Origin: Mycobacterium colombiense
GTDB taxonomy: Bacteria > Actinomycetota > Actinomycetes > Mycobacteriales > Mycobacteriaceae
Assembly: GCF_001953985.1 (NCBI RefSeq)
Contig: NZ_MBEI01000084.1
Coordinates: 1 to 45,248, forward strand
Direction of reading: 5' to 3'
DNA length: 45,248 bases
Below the pieces are notes generated by a model, which did not search any database, was not told where the DNA came from, and saw only the letters and a list, made by a program, of their open reading frames with translations. The stretch's first letter is position 1; every line of letters starts with the position of its first letter. Made by a program: the position numbers and the translations under genes. Positions 32,680-40,257 of the stretch are shown piece by piece.

Positions 32680-33762
32680 GTGCTGACCCGACGCGCCAGC
32701 TTCCGCCGGCTCGCGGCGTGCTGCGCCGCCGTCGTTGCCTGCTTCACCCTGGCCGTCACTTCGGGACAGCCCCTCGCCCGGGCCGCCGACGGCCGCGATC
32801 TGCTGGCCAACGCCATCGGCAGCACCCGCGGCTCCTACCTGGTCTACAACTTTGGCCCCGGCCATCCCGCGCCGATGCTCAACGCCGGTGGCAGCTGGTA
32901 CGAGATGAACAACGGCGGCCACCTGATGATCATCAAGAACGCGGCGGGGCGCCTGTCGCCGCACCTGCTGGTCGACACGCACCAGGGCGATCAGGCCCGT
33001 TGCGAGAACAACCCCGGCGCCCGCACCGGCGAGGGCCTCTGGCAGGCCTCGGAGCTGTACGCCCCGCTGCAGGCATGGCAGCGCATGGGCCAGCCGACCA
33101 TCGCGATCAACGCCAACTTCTTCGACGTCCGCGGCCAGAAGGGCGGCTCGTGGCGCCAAACCGGATGCAGTTCACCGCTGGGCGCCTTCGTCGACAACAC
33201 CCAGGGCCAGGGGCGCGCCAACCAGGCGGTCACCGGCACTGTCGCGTACCCCGGCAAGCAGGGCCTGTCGGGTGGCGGTGAAAGCTGGAGTGCACTGTCG
33301 ACTATGATCCTGCCGTCCGGTGGCGCGCCATATGTGGTGTGGCCCAGGACAAAGAGCGACTACGACGCCGCCACACCGGTGGTGGCCGACCTGCTCAACA
33401 AGAACGAGAAGTTCGTCGCGGTCTCGGGCATCGGGCTGTTGGCGCCCGGCAATACCGGGCAGCTGCACGACGGCGGGCCAAGCGCGGCCCGAACGGCCCT
33501 GGCCTACGCCAGGCAAAAGGACGAGATGTACATCTTCGAGGGCGGCAACTACACCCCGGACAACATGCAGGACCTGTTCCGCGGGCTGGGCAGCGATAAC
33601 GCCGTGCTGCTCGACGGCGGCGGCTCTTCGGCCATCGTGCTGCGCCGCGACACCGGGGGCATGTGGGCCGGCGCGGGATCACCGCGCGGGTCTTGCGACA
33701 CCCGCCAGGTGCTCTGTGATTCACACGAGCGGGCGCTGCCCAGCTGGCTGGCGTTCAACTAG
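32680..33762 (+). CDS. lprO: Exported LprO-type protein, phosphodiester glycosidase (NAGPA-like) fold
   Basis: The 360-residue protein has a signal peptide. Its lipobox could be VVAC (Cys21), or it may be cleaved by signal peptidase I after ARA-ADG, so lipidation is uncertain. The mature domain has INANFFDVRGQKGG, SGIGLLAPGN and NAVLLDGGGSSAIVL, motifs of the phosphodiester glycosidase family that uncovers GlcNAc-1-phosphodiester bonds. The substrate in mycobacteria is not known. GTG 32680 is chosen from the ribosome site (GGAAAGGG) and promoter position; an ATG at 32638 would add 14 residues. Its 3' end overlaps the convergent DUF1275 gene by 8 nt. Confidence 0.82.
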   Translation: MLTRRASFRRLAACCAAVVACFTLAVTSGQPLARAADGRDLLANAIGSTRGSYLVYNFGPGHPAPMLNAGGSWYEMNNGGHLMIIKNAAGRLSPHLLVDTHQGDQARCENNPGARTGEGLWQASELYAPLQAWQRMGQPTIAINANFFDVRGQKGGSWRQTGCSSPLGAFVDNTQGQGRANQAVTGTVAYPGKQGLSGGGESWSALSTMILPSGGAPYVVWPRTKSDYDAATPVVADLLNKNEKFVAVSGIGLLAPGNTGQLHDGGPSAARTALAYARQKDEMYIFEGGNYTPDNMQDLFRGLGSDNAVLLDGGGSSAIVLRRDTGGMWAGAGSPRGSCDTRQVLCDSHERALPSWLAFN

Positions 33763-34456
33763 CTACGGCCACAACCTTTTTCGTCGGTGCCGGACCGCAT
33801 AGGAAGATCAGCAGGCTCGCCGCTATCACCGCCGCGGCGACCACGAACACCGGTGCGATCACGAATCTCGACATCGTCGCGCCGCAGAAGGCGCCGGCGC
33901 ACATGGTGGCGACCACGCCGATGCGCAGCCTGTGGCGTTCGCCGGTGCCGCCGGCCAGGCGGCTGTCCAGCCCGAGGCTGACGATCGTCGACGTCAGCAC
34001 CGTGGTGGACAGCTCCTGGATGCCGAACTGGCGTGCACTCGAATGTTGTAGGCCGAAGGTCACCGCCAGCATGCCGATCATGATCAGCTTGGAATTCCCC
34101 TGGTAGCGCAGCACTCCCGCGCCCGCCAGGATCGCCAGCGCCACCAGCAGGACGATTTCGGTTGTCAGCACCGTGGTGATCCACGCTCGCGTGCGCGGGC
34201 CGAAGTGTCGCGACAGGCGTCCGCTGACGATCGTCGTGCAGACGAAGGTCGGCAGGGCCACCGCGACGGCGGTCAGGTCGATGGTGCTGCTCGGGGCCAG
34301 CCAGAACCCAAGGAATATCACGTTGCCGGTCATGTTGGCGACGAACACGTGGCCGAGCGCCAGGATGCTGATCGAGTCGGCCAATCCGGTGGCGAAGGTC
34401 AACAGCAGCAACGCTGCTACGGTCCATCCTTCGGATACCGGTGACGTGACAGCCAT
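33755..34456 (-). CDS. DUF1275 (YoaK-like) membrane protein
   Basis: The 233-residue protein has about six hydrophobic segments and the DUF1275 opening LLLLTFATGLADSISILALGHVFVANMTGNVIFLGFWLA. The conserved GLQHSSARQFGIQELSTTVLTSTIVSL follows. The family function is unknown. It lies 37 nt after mam1D on the same strand but has its own TATACT -10 placed for a leaderless start, so it is probably transcribed separately from mce1. I do not recall it at this place in M. tuberculosis. It is tail-to-tail with lprO. Confidence 0.84.
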   Translation of the reverse strand: MAVTSPVSEGWTVAALLLLTFATGLADSISILALGHVFVANMTGNVIFLGFWLAPSSTIDLTAVAVALPTFVCTTIVSGRLSRHFGPRTRAWITTVLTTEIVLLVALAILAGAGVLRYQGNSKLIMIGMLAVTFGLQHSSARQFGIQELSTTVLTSTIVSLGLDSRLAGGTGERHRLRIGVVATMCAGAFCGATMSRFVIAPVFVVAAAVIAASLLIFLCGPAPTKKVVAVAS

Positions 34457-34463
34457 GCGGTGC

Positions 34464-34469
34464 AGTATA
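34464..34469 (-). promoter_or_regulatory. -10 box TATACT of the DUF1275 gene
   Basis: A perfect TATACT on the minus strand ends 7 nt before ATG 34456. No Shine-Dalgarno follows, so a leaderless transcript is likely. Confidence 0.5.
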
Positions 34470-34493
34470 TTTCGGCGCCACCCGCGGCCGGCG

Positions 34494-35225
34494 TTAAACT
34501 TTCGGCGTCAGATCCAGCGATGTGATCGTCGTCATCCGGGTCACCAGCCAACGGTTGTTGGACCGCTTCAGGAACAGCCGGTACGACAGGTACTTCAGTG
34601 ACGGAACGTTTTTGGTCAGCGGGCTGGTGGAGGTCGTGTTGGTGTAGACGATGACCGAAGCGTTGGGGTCGTCCAGCGTCTCGACCGCCGCGCCGGTGAC
34701 CTCGGTGCTGTTGCTGATCTTGGCCTGCTTGTTGGGGGCCACGATCGCATCGACGAATTTGCGATACTGCGCCTCGAAATCGCCGCTGAGATAGCGGGAT
34801 GCGCGGTCGGCGAGCGTGTCCATGTTTTCCGGCGTGTACGTCCACAGCGTGGTGATCGCGCTGGCGGCGGTCCGCGCGACGTTCAGTTTCGTTGCGGCGG
34901 TGGCCCGATCGGCCAGGTACGGCTGCATCATCGCGCCGGCGAACGCGGCGGACCCGACGAACAGCAGGGCGGCGATCACAGCGACGATGGCCCACGCCTT
35001 ACCGGCCCGCCGCTTCTTACCCGCGCCGTCGGCCGGCGCGGCGCCGGCGGTCTGTTCCGCGTCCTCGCCGGCGGCTTCCGCATCGGCGCCATCCGACTCG
35101 GCCGCGTCGCCGCCGTCGGATTCCGTTGTCGCATCGGGTTTTTCGTCGCGCGGCTCGGCGCCGTCGCCCTCCGGCACGCCAGTCGCATCGGCCTCGGGGG
35201 CGGCCGGGCTCTCCTCGGCGGTCAC
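34494..35225 (-). CDS. mam1D: Mce-associated membrane protein Mam1D (Rv0178 type)
   Basis: The 243-residue protein has a long acidic, Ala-rich cytoplasmic N-terminus (about 1-70), a TM helix (about 77-99) and an extracytoplasmic Mam domain. That domain (ATKLNVARTAASAITTLWTYTPENMDTLADRASRYLSGDFEAQYRKF...) ends in a strand-rich part (WLVTRMTTITSLDLTPKV). Mam proteins are accessory subunits of Mce importers. The GTG start overlaps the mam1C stop by 4 nt. It is the last gene of the mce1 operon. Confidence 0.86.
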   Translation of the reverse strand: MTAEESPAAPEADATGVPEGDGAEPRDEKPDATTESDGGDAAESDGADAEAAGEDAEQTAGAAPADGAGKKRRAGKAWAIVAVIAALLFVGSAAFAGAMMQPYLADRATAATKLNVARTAASAITTLWTYTPENMDTLADRASRYLSGDFEAQYRKFVDAIVAPNKQAKISNSTEVTGAAVETLDDPNASVIVYTNTTSTSPLTKNVPSLKYLSYRLFLKRSNNRWLVTRMTTITSLDLTPKV

Positions 35226-35782
35226 ATCACCTGCTGCAGGTTGCTGATCTTCCACTGGTTCCCTTCCTGCGTCGCGGTTGCCGCCCAACGATTGGTGTTC
35301 TCCAAGACCTGTTTTTCATCCGGCGACTTGGTGGTGATCGCCGTGGCCACCATGACGCTGACGCTGCCGTCGTCGTTCCATCGCTCCAAGCCGGCGTCCA
35401 GGACGCTGCCGGTGGCCGGTTCGGCCCGCGCGACCTGGAGCAGGATCTCGTTGGCGTTCTGCTGGTACTGCTTGGCGAAGTCGCCGGTCGCCTGCGCCAA
35501 TATCCGGTTCACGTAGTCGTTGGCGTGAAAGGGATCGATGGAGGTGAACTGCGTCATGAACCCGCTCACGTAGCTGAGCACCTCGCGGTCCTTCGACGCG
35601 GTCCGAGCCCGGGATTCATGCGAGCCGAGCATCAGCGCGCAGGCCGTGATCGCCGCGACCATCAGGAGCGCGGCGACCGTTCCGGCAAGCGGCACCAGCC
35701 ATGGCCGCCGCGCCGCGGCCTCGACCGGGCGCGCGACGAGCAGGGGCCGCTCGCCGGCTACAAACCTGCGCCGCGGGCTCAT
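35222..35782 (-). CDS. mam1C: Mce-associated membrane protein Mam1C (Rv0177 type)
   Basis: The 186-residue protein has a basic N-terminus, a TM helix (about 29-52) and a Mam domain (REVLSYVSGFMTQFTSIDPFHANDYVNRILAQATGDFAKQYQQNANEILLQV, ending WKISNLQQVM). It lacks the acidic N-terminal extension of mam1A and mam1D. It overlaps both neighbours by 4 nt (ATGA upstream, GTGA downstream). Confidence 0.88.
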   Translation of the reverse strand: MSPRRRFVAGERPLLVARPVEAAARRPWLVPLAGTVAALLMVAAITACALMLGSHESRARTASKDREVLSYVSGFMTQFTSIDPFHANDYVNRILAQATGDFAKQYQQNANEILLQVARAEPATGSVLDAGLERWNDDGSVSVMVATAITTKSPDEKQVLENTNRWAATATQEGNQWKISNLQQVM

Positions 35783-36750
35783 TTTCCGCCCCCAGGCTGC
35801 TTCGGCTTCGTCAGCACCTTGAGATCATCGACGCGCCAGGTGTTTCCGCCGCCCTTGGCGAAGTTCACCCGCACGGTGGCGCTGATGTAGCGCTGCTCGG
35901 GCCCGATGCCGCGCCGACCCTGCATGAACAGCAGCATCGTCGCCCGGTCGGGGCCCGCCGATTCGATCGAGCTGTTGGTGACCCAGTACTCGTTGATGAC
36001 CGGGTGCCCCTTCTGCACCACGTCCTGCTGGGTGGCCAGCTGGGGCCGATACTTGTCGGTCGCCAACGACAGCGCCCGCGCGAAATCGTCGTGCAGCGAC
36101 TTGGGGTCGTACGTCAGCATCTGGGCGACGATCTTCGGTCCCTGCGTGGCGATCTGGGCGCGGGTCTGATCGGACGCCCGGTCCCTGGAGTACACCACGA
36201 AAAAGCTGATCGCGGCCCCGGCCAGGCAGAGCGCCACCGCGCTCGACACCGCGACCGCGGTCCAGCGCCGGATGCTGGCCGGTGCCGCGTCCGGTTCGAG
36301 GGGGCGCACTTCGGTGCGCGCCAGCATGTCGGCGAACGTGCGACGGCGTGAATCCCATAGGGGCCAAAGCCATCCCACGATCGAGACGGTATCGAGTAGG
36401 TGGGCGACGTCCCGGAGCAGCAGGGTCCACGGGCCCGGCGCATCGCCGGTGCGTCGCGTCACCGCGATGCCCACCAGCGCGCGGCCCAGGCTCCAGCCGG
36501 TGATCACCGGCAGCAGCAGCCGGTTGACCAGCACCAGCAGGGTGACGACGCCGAGGACGGAGATGGCCGGCCACCACCACGCGCCGTGGGGCGGCACGGT
36601 ACGCAAAACCAGCGCCATCGTGATGATCACCGCGAGGCCCGGCAGCACGTCGACGGCGAAGGCGCCGACGCGAGAACGCCAGGGCGCCAAGGCTTCCCGC
36701 GGTGACTCCTGGATTGCCGTGGGTGCAGTCTGTTCGACCACCACCGTCAC
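35779..36750 (-). CDS. mam1B: Mce-associated protein Mam1B with N-terminal RDD domain (Rv0176 type)
   Basis: The 323-residue protein fuses an RDD-type membrane domain (about 25-145: SRVGAFAVDVLPGLAVII, LGRALVGIAVTRR, DTVSIVGWLWPLWDSRRRTFADMLART) to a further TM helix (about 165-185) and a Mam domain ending NTWRVDDLKVLTKPKQPGGGK. The fusion is normal for this operon position. The GTG start overlaps the mam1A stop (GTGA). It has the same length as the M. tuberculosis protein within a residue or so, from memory. Confidence 0.88.
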   Translation of the reverse strand: MTVVVEQTAPTAIQESPREALAPWRSRVGAFAVDVLPGLAVIITMALVLRTVPPHGAWWWPAISVLGVVTLLVLVNRLLLPVITGWSLGRALVGIAVTRRTGDAPGPWTLLLRDVAHLLDTVSIVGWLWPLWDSRRRTFADMLARTEVRPLEPDAAPASIRRWTAVAVSSAVALCLAGAAISFFVVYSRDRASDQTRAQIATQGPKIVAQMLTYDPKSLHDDFARALSLATDKYRPQLATQQDVVQKGHPVINEYWVTNSSIESAGPDRATMLLFMQGRRGIGPEQRYISATVRVNFAKGGGNTWRVDDLKVLTKPKQPGGGK

Positions 36751-37544
36751 TTCGTCACCTGGTCGAGCTTGGAAATCTTGTACTGCCCCTCGGCGAAGGC
36801 CATCTTCACGCGCAGCCGGTAGCCGGCTTCGCTCTGGTTCTGGTCGCTGGCCACCTTCACGCGCAGCGCCACCAGGATGTCGATCGAACCGTCGGGGTTG
36901 TTGCGCTCGACGGCCGCCCGCACGTCCGACACCTGGACGTGGATGTTCGCGGCCTGGTACGCCTGCACGAGCATGCTGGTATAGAGCAGCGCCTGCGAGC
37001 GGAAGGCGTCCGTGCCGCAGTCGACGATCTTCTGCTCGCTCGCGGTCATCGCGTTGGTGTCCGGCGCCTGGGTCGCCGACACGCATTCCACCGCCGCCTT
37101 CAGCGCCGCGGCGTCGTTGCGGGCGATGCGCTGGCTTTGGTGGTGATAGTGCAACGCGAGGTAGCCGCCCCCGCCGACGCCGAGGGCGCACAGCACCAGC
37201 ACCGCGGCGATCGCGGCCAGCCATCCGCGGCCCACCCGGGACGGGCCTCGTGGTGCGGCCACCGTGGGCTCGCCGGACTCCGCCTCGTCCTCGGTGGTCT
37301 CACCGGACTCGGTGGTCTCGCCGGACTCGGTGGTCTCGCCGGACTCGGTGGTGTCGCCGGACTCGGACGCGTCACTGTCGGCAGCACCGTCCGTGGATCC
37401 CACCGCATCCTCGGCAGCGTCCTGCGGACCGGTTTGCCCGGCTCCGTTCTCGGGTGCCGTCGAATCCTCGATCTTGTCCTGCGTGGTCAACGAATCGTCC
37501 GTGTCGATGGGGTTCAGCCGGCTGGTGCCAGCATCTCCTTCCAT
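36747..37544 (-). CDS. mam1A: Mce-associated membrane protein Mam1A (Rv0175 type)
   Basis: The 265-residue protein has an acidic low-complexity N-terminus (1-95) with four tandem ESG[DE]TT hexads at residues 61-84, a TM helix (about 108-131) and an extracytoplasmic Mam domain. The domain has two cysteines (VECVSAT and VDCGTDAF) and ends GQYKISKLDQVTK. ATG 37544 is supported by AGGAGA with 6-nt spacing, and the gene overlaps the end of mce1F by 31 nt. It is the first of four Mam genes. The hexad repeats are encoded by an 18-bp tandem DNA repeat. Confidence 0.86.
   Translation of the reverse strand: MEGDAGTSRLNPIDTDDSLTTQDKIEDSTAPENGAGQTGPQDAAEDAVGSTDGAADSDASESGDTTESGETTESGETTESGETTEDEAESGEPTVAAPRGPSRVGRGWLAAIAAVLVLCALGVGGGGYLALHYHHQSQRIARNDAAALKAAVECVSATQAPDTNAMTASEQKIVDCGTDAFRSQALLYTSMLVQAYQAANIHVQVSDVRAAVERNNPDGSIDILVALRVKVASDQNQSEAGYRLRVKMAFAEGQYKISKLDQVTK
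37303..37368 (+). repeat. 18-bp tandem repeat inside mam1A
   Basis: The unit CCGGACTCGGTGGTCTCG occurs at 37303 and 37321 exactly, at 37339 with one change, and partly at 37357. Each unit encodes one ESGxTT hexad on the minus strand. The reading frame is kept for any copy number, so length variation between strains is expected. Confidence 0.8.
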
Positions 37545-39064
37545 CCATCGTCTCCTGTTCTGGTCGAGTTCTCGACGGAGTATTTAACTCCGTCTGGCCC
37601 TACCAGTTCACCGCTTTGGGGACTGTAGATCGCCGAGGGAGGCCCGCTGGGTTTGTAGACACACGGGTTGGGCTGCTGGCCATTGCACTGCACGGTACCC
37701 GACCCGGGTCGGGACAACGGATCGCTGGTGGGCGGCGGTGTGCCCGCGACCCGATCCGAGGGCGCCGGGTTCATCCCGTTGTCCACCGACGGCGCGGGGA
37801 TCACCATCCCCGGCCGGACCGATTGGTCACAGCGCGCCGCGGGCGCGGGGCACGTCAAGATCTGGTTGGGGTCGCCGTACCACGGGTTCGTACCCGCTGG
37901 CACATACGGTTTGGGGTCACGGCATTCCCGCGGAGTCGCCGCTCGTTTGCCCGGAATGTCCGTACACGGGATGTTGCGCGACCCGCGCACACTGTTCGCC
38001 GGTGTTTCCATCGGGATCTTGCAGTACGTGCCCGTGGGCAACGGCTGGATGCTGGTGTCGGCCGGGGACCGCCACTCCGGGGCCGGGATGAACCCGGTCA
38101 GACACGGCGGCGGCTGGTTGATCGACAGCGCCAGGTCGAGTGCGGCCATGTTAGGGAACGGCGCGGCCACCGTCTGGGCGATCGACGCGCCCTGCGGGAG
38201 GAACACCAGGACCTGCTCGACGCCGGTGTGGTAGCGCTTGAGCAGGTCGAAGACCACCTCGAGGTTGGCCAGCGTCTGCGGCAGCGAATCCCGCACGTCG
38301 CTGAAGACCGAGTTGACCTGGTCGGCCGTCGGCGCCGCCTGGCGCAGCAGGCTTTTCAGGTGTTGATCCTCCTGCGCGGACTGAGCGCCCAGCCTGTTCA
38401 GGTTGCGCGCCCAGCGCTCGATGTTGTCACCCGATTTGACCTGGCTGTCCAGCACCGGCCCGGAGTTCTGGATGATGTCGTTGACGTCGGTCATCTGGTT
38501 TTTGAAGTCGCCGACGATCGCCTGCGTCGCGTCGACCAACCGCTGCAGGTTCGGGCCCAACCCGCCGACGGATTGCGCCGTCTCGTCGAGCAGCTGGCCG
38601 ATCTTCTCCTTGGGCAGCACCGACAGCCCGCGGTTCGCCGTGTCCAGGGCCGGCCCGATCTCGGCGGGCACGGTGCCCGTGGTGATGGTCTGGCCGTCGG
38701 CCAGGTACTTGTTGGGGTTCCCCCTCGACGTCAGGTCCAGGTACTGCTCACCGACGGCCGAAACCGAGTGCACGTTGGCCGTCGCGTCGATCGGGATCTT
38801 GTAGTGGCTGTCGATGCTCATCGTCGCCTGAGCGCCGCGCTCGGTGGGCTCGACGTCGGTCACCTTGCCGATGGTGACGCCGCGATAGGTGACGTTGGCG
38901 GTGGGATACAGGCCTCCCGATGCGGGCAGGTCGGCCTTCAGCGTGTAGCGGCCGATGCCCACCAGGCTCGGGATCTGCAGGTAGTAGATCCCGAGCACGA
39001 GCAGCGAGATGACGGTCAGGATCCCGAAGGCGATCAGCTGGCGTCGGATGAAGGGAGTCAGCAT
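37514..39064 (-). CDS. mce1F: Mce family protein Mce1F
   Basis: The 516-residue protein has an N-terminal TM anchor (about 10-30) and an MlaD/Mce domain (about 38-115, LPASGGLYPTANVTYRGVTIGKVTDVEPTERGAQATMSID). A helical needle region (about 130-300) follows. The long Pro/Cys-containing C-terminal extension (CLTGFIPAPEWR, YCKIP, CTDIPGKRAATPRECRDP) is typical of MceF subunits. The six Mce1 proteins form a hexameric tunnel that carries fatty and mycolic acids across the periplasm. ATG 39064 overlaps the mce1E stop by 7 nt. Confidence 0.94.
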   Translation of the reverse strand: MLTPFIRRQLIAFGILTVISLLVLGIYYLQIPSLVGIGRYTLKADLPASGGLYPTANVTYRGVTIGKVTDVEPTERGAQATMSIDSHYKIPIDATANVHSVSAVGEQYLDLTSRGNPNKYLADGQTITTGTVPAEIGPALDTANRGLSVLPKEKIGQLLDETAQSVGGLGPNLQRLVDATQAIVGDFKNQMTDVNDIIQNSGPVLDSQVKSGDNIERWARNLNRLGAQSAQEDQHLKSLLRQAAPTADQVNSVFSDVRDSLPQTLANLEVVFDLLKRYHTGVEQVLVFLPQGASIAQTVAAPFPNMAALDLALSINQPPPCLTGFIPAPEWRSPADTSIQPLPTGTYCKIPMETPANSVRGSRNIPCTDIPGKRAATPRECRDPKPYVPAGTNPWYGDPNQILTCPAPAARCDQSVRPGMVIPAPSVDNGMNPAPSDRVAGTPPPTSDPLSRPGSGTVQCNGQQPNPCVYKPSGPPSAIYSPQSGELVGPDGVKYSVENSTRTGDDGWKEMLAPAG

Positions 39065-40257
39065 TGGCTTCTGTCCGCCCTTTCCACCAGCGGTCCACCC
39101 GGTGCGTCATTCGGGTTCGGCGTGTAGCGCACGTCCGGGATCATCGTCTCCGGATCGCGCCCGAACGACTGCTCGAGCGCCCGCAGGGCTCCCGACAATC
39201 CGGTCCCGGTGAGGAACGCGTTGTCGACGGCGCTGTAGGTCAGGTCGAGCGTCAGCGAGATGTTGATGTAGTCGCCGCGGAAGATCTTCGGGACGGTGTC
39301 GATGTCGAACGGTTGGGTGAGGATCAGCTTCAGCGCGCCGATCAGGTACGGCGAGGCCCGGCCGAGCTCCTTCAGCGGGCACTGCAGCGCCTGCAGGTCG
39401 GTGTGCAGCGGACCGCGCGCCTCCGAGAGGTACTGGTCGGCGGCCTGGCTGAGGCGTCCCACCGAGTCGACGGCGTTGATCAGATGCTGCTGATAGTCCT
39501 TGTTCGCGAAGTATTTGATCAGCGGCGGAATGTCGGTCAGCACCCGGTCCAGGACGTCGGCGCGGCCGCCCACGTAGGTCAGCAGCCGGTTGGTGGAGTC
39601 GATGGCGTGGGTGATGTCATCGCGCTGCTGGTTGACCTGGTTGGTGAAGGTGTCCAGCTTGCCGAGCAGCGCCCGGATCTGGTCGGCGCGGCCGTTGAAG
39701 ATGTTGTAGATCTCGTTTTGCAGCACCTCGAGGTTCGGGATGCCGCCGCCGCGCAGGATCAGCGACAGGCTGGCCAGCGTCTGCTCGGTCGTCGGATAGG
39801 ACTGCGAGTTCTTCAGCGGGATGGTGTCACCGCTCTTGAGCAGCTCGGGCGACGGGTTCGGCGGCGCGGCGAGCTCGACGTGCTGCGAACCCAGCAGCGA
39901 GGTCTGGCCGATCTTGGCGGTGGCGTTCTTGGGCAGCTTGGTGTTCTTGTCCACGCCCAGCGTCAGCGTGGCGATCCAGTTCTTCAACTGGATGGCTTTG
40001 ATCGAGCCGACGAAGACGTCGGCGACCATCACCTTGCTGTTGCCGTTGATCGCCAGGGTGTCGGGCACCTGCACGTAGATGGTCATGGCCCCCGACCCGC
40101 TGCCGGGGCCTCCCGGGATCGGGACGTTGGAGATGCCTTTCCATCCGCACGAGCTCAACACCATCGCGGCGACCAGCAGGGTCAGCCCCTGCCAGCTGCG
40201 ACGGCGAATCACCCGAAGCGCGCCCCTCATGGGCCGACCGTTCGTCGCGCCCCTCAC
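39058..40257 (-). CDS. lprK: Mce family lipoprotein Mce1E / LprK
   Basis: The 399-residue lipoprotein has lipobox LSSC with C37 as the predicted lipidated residue after a basic signal sequence. An MlaD domain (about 58-135) and a helical needle region follow, and it ends in a cysteine (RADRSQC). As the lipid-anchored E subunit it completes the Mce1A-F hexamer. GTG 40257 is chosen because GGAGG lies 7 nt upstream and it makes a 4-nt GTGA overlap with mce1D. An in-frame ATG at 40230 would shorten it to 390 residues and lacks a clear ribosome site. Confidence 0.92.
   Translation of the reverse strand: MRGATNGRPMRGALRVIRRRSWQGLTLLVAAMVLSSCGWKGISNVPIPGGPGSGSGAMTIYVQVPDTLAINGNSKVMVADVFVGSIKAIQLKNWIATLTLGVDKNTKLPKNATAKIGQTSLLGSQHVELAAPPNPSPELLKSGDTIPLKNSQSYPTTEQTLASLSLILRGGGIPNLEVLQNEIYNIFNGRADQIRALLGKLDTFTNQVNQQRDDITHAIDSTNRLLTYVGGRADVLDRVLTDIPPLIKYFANKDYQQHLINAVDSVGRLSQAADQYLSEARGPLHTDLQALQCPLKELGRASPYLIGALKLILTQPFDIDTVPKIFRGDYINISLTLDLTYSAVDNAFLTGTGLSGALRALEQSFGRDPETMIPDVRYTPNPNDAPGGPLVERADRSQC

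Noticed and set aside
36272..39127. Very long open frame (about 950 codons) on the plus strand opposite mam1B, mam1A and mce1F
   Set aside because: It is antisense to well-supported genes, has Arg/Ser/Pro-rich shadow composition and no recognisable domain. High G+C third positions keep antisense frames open.
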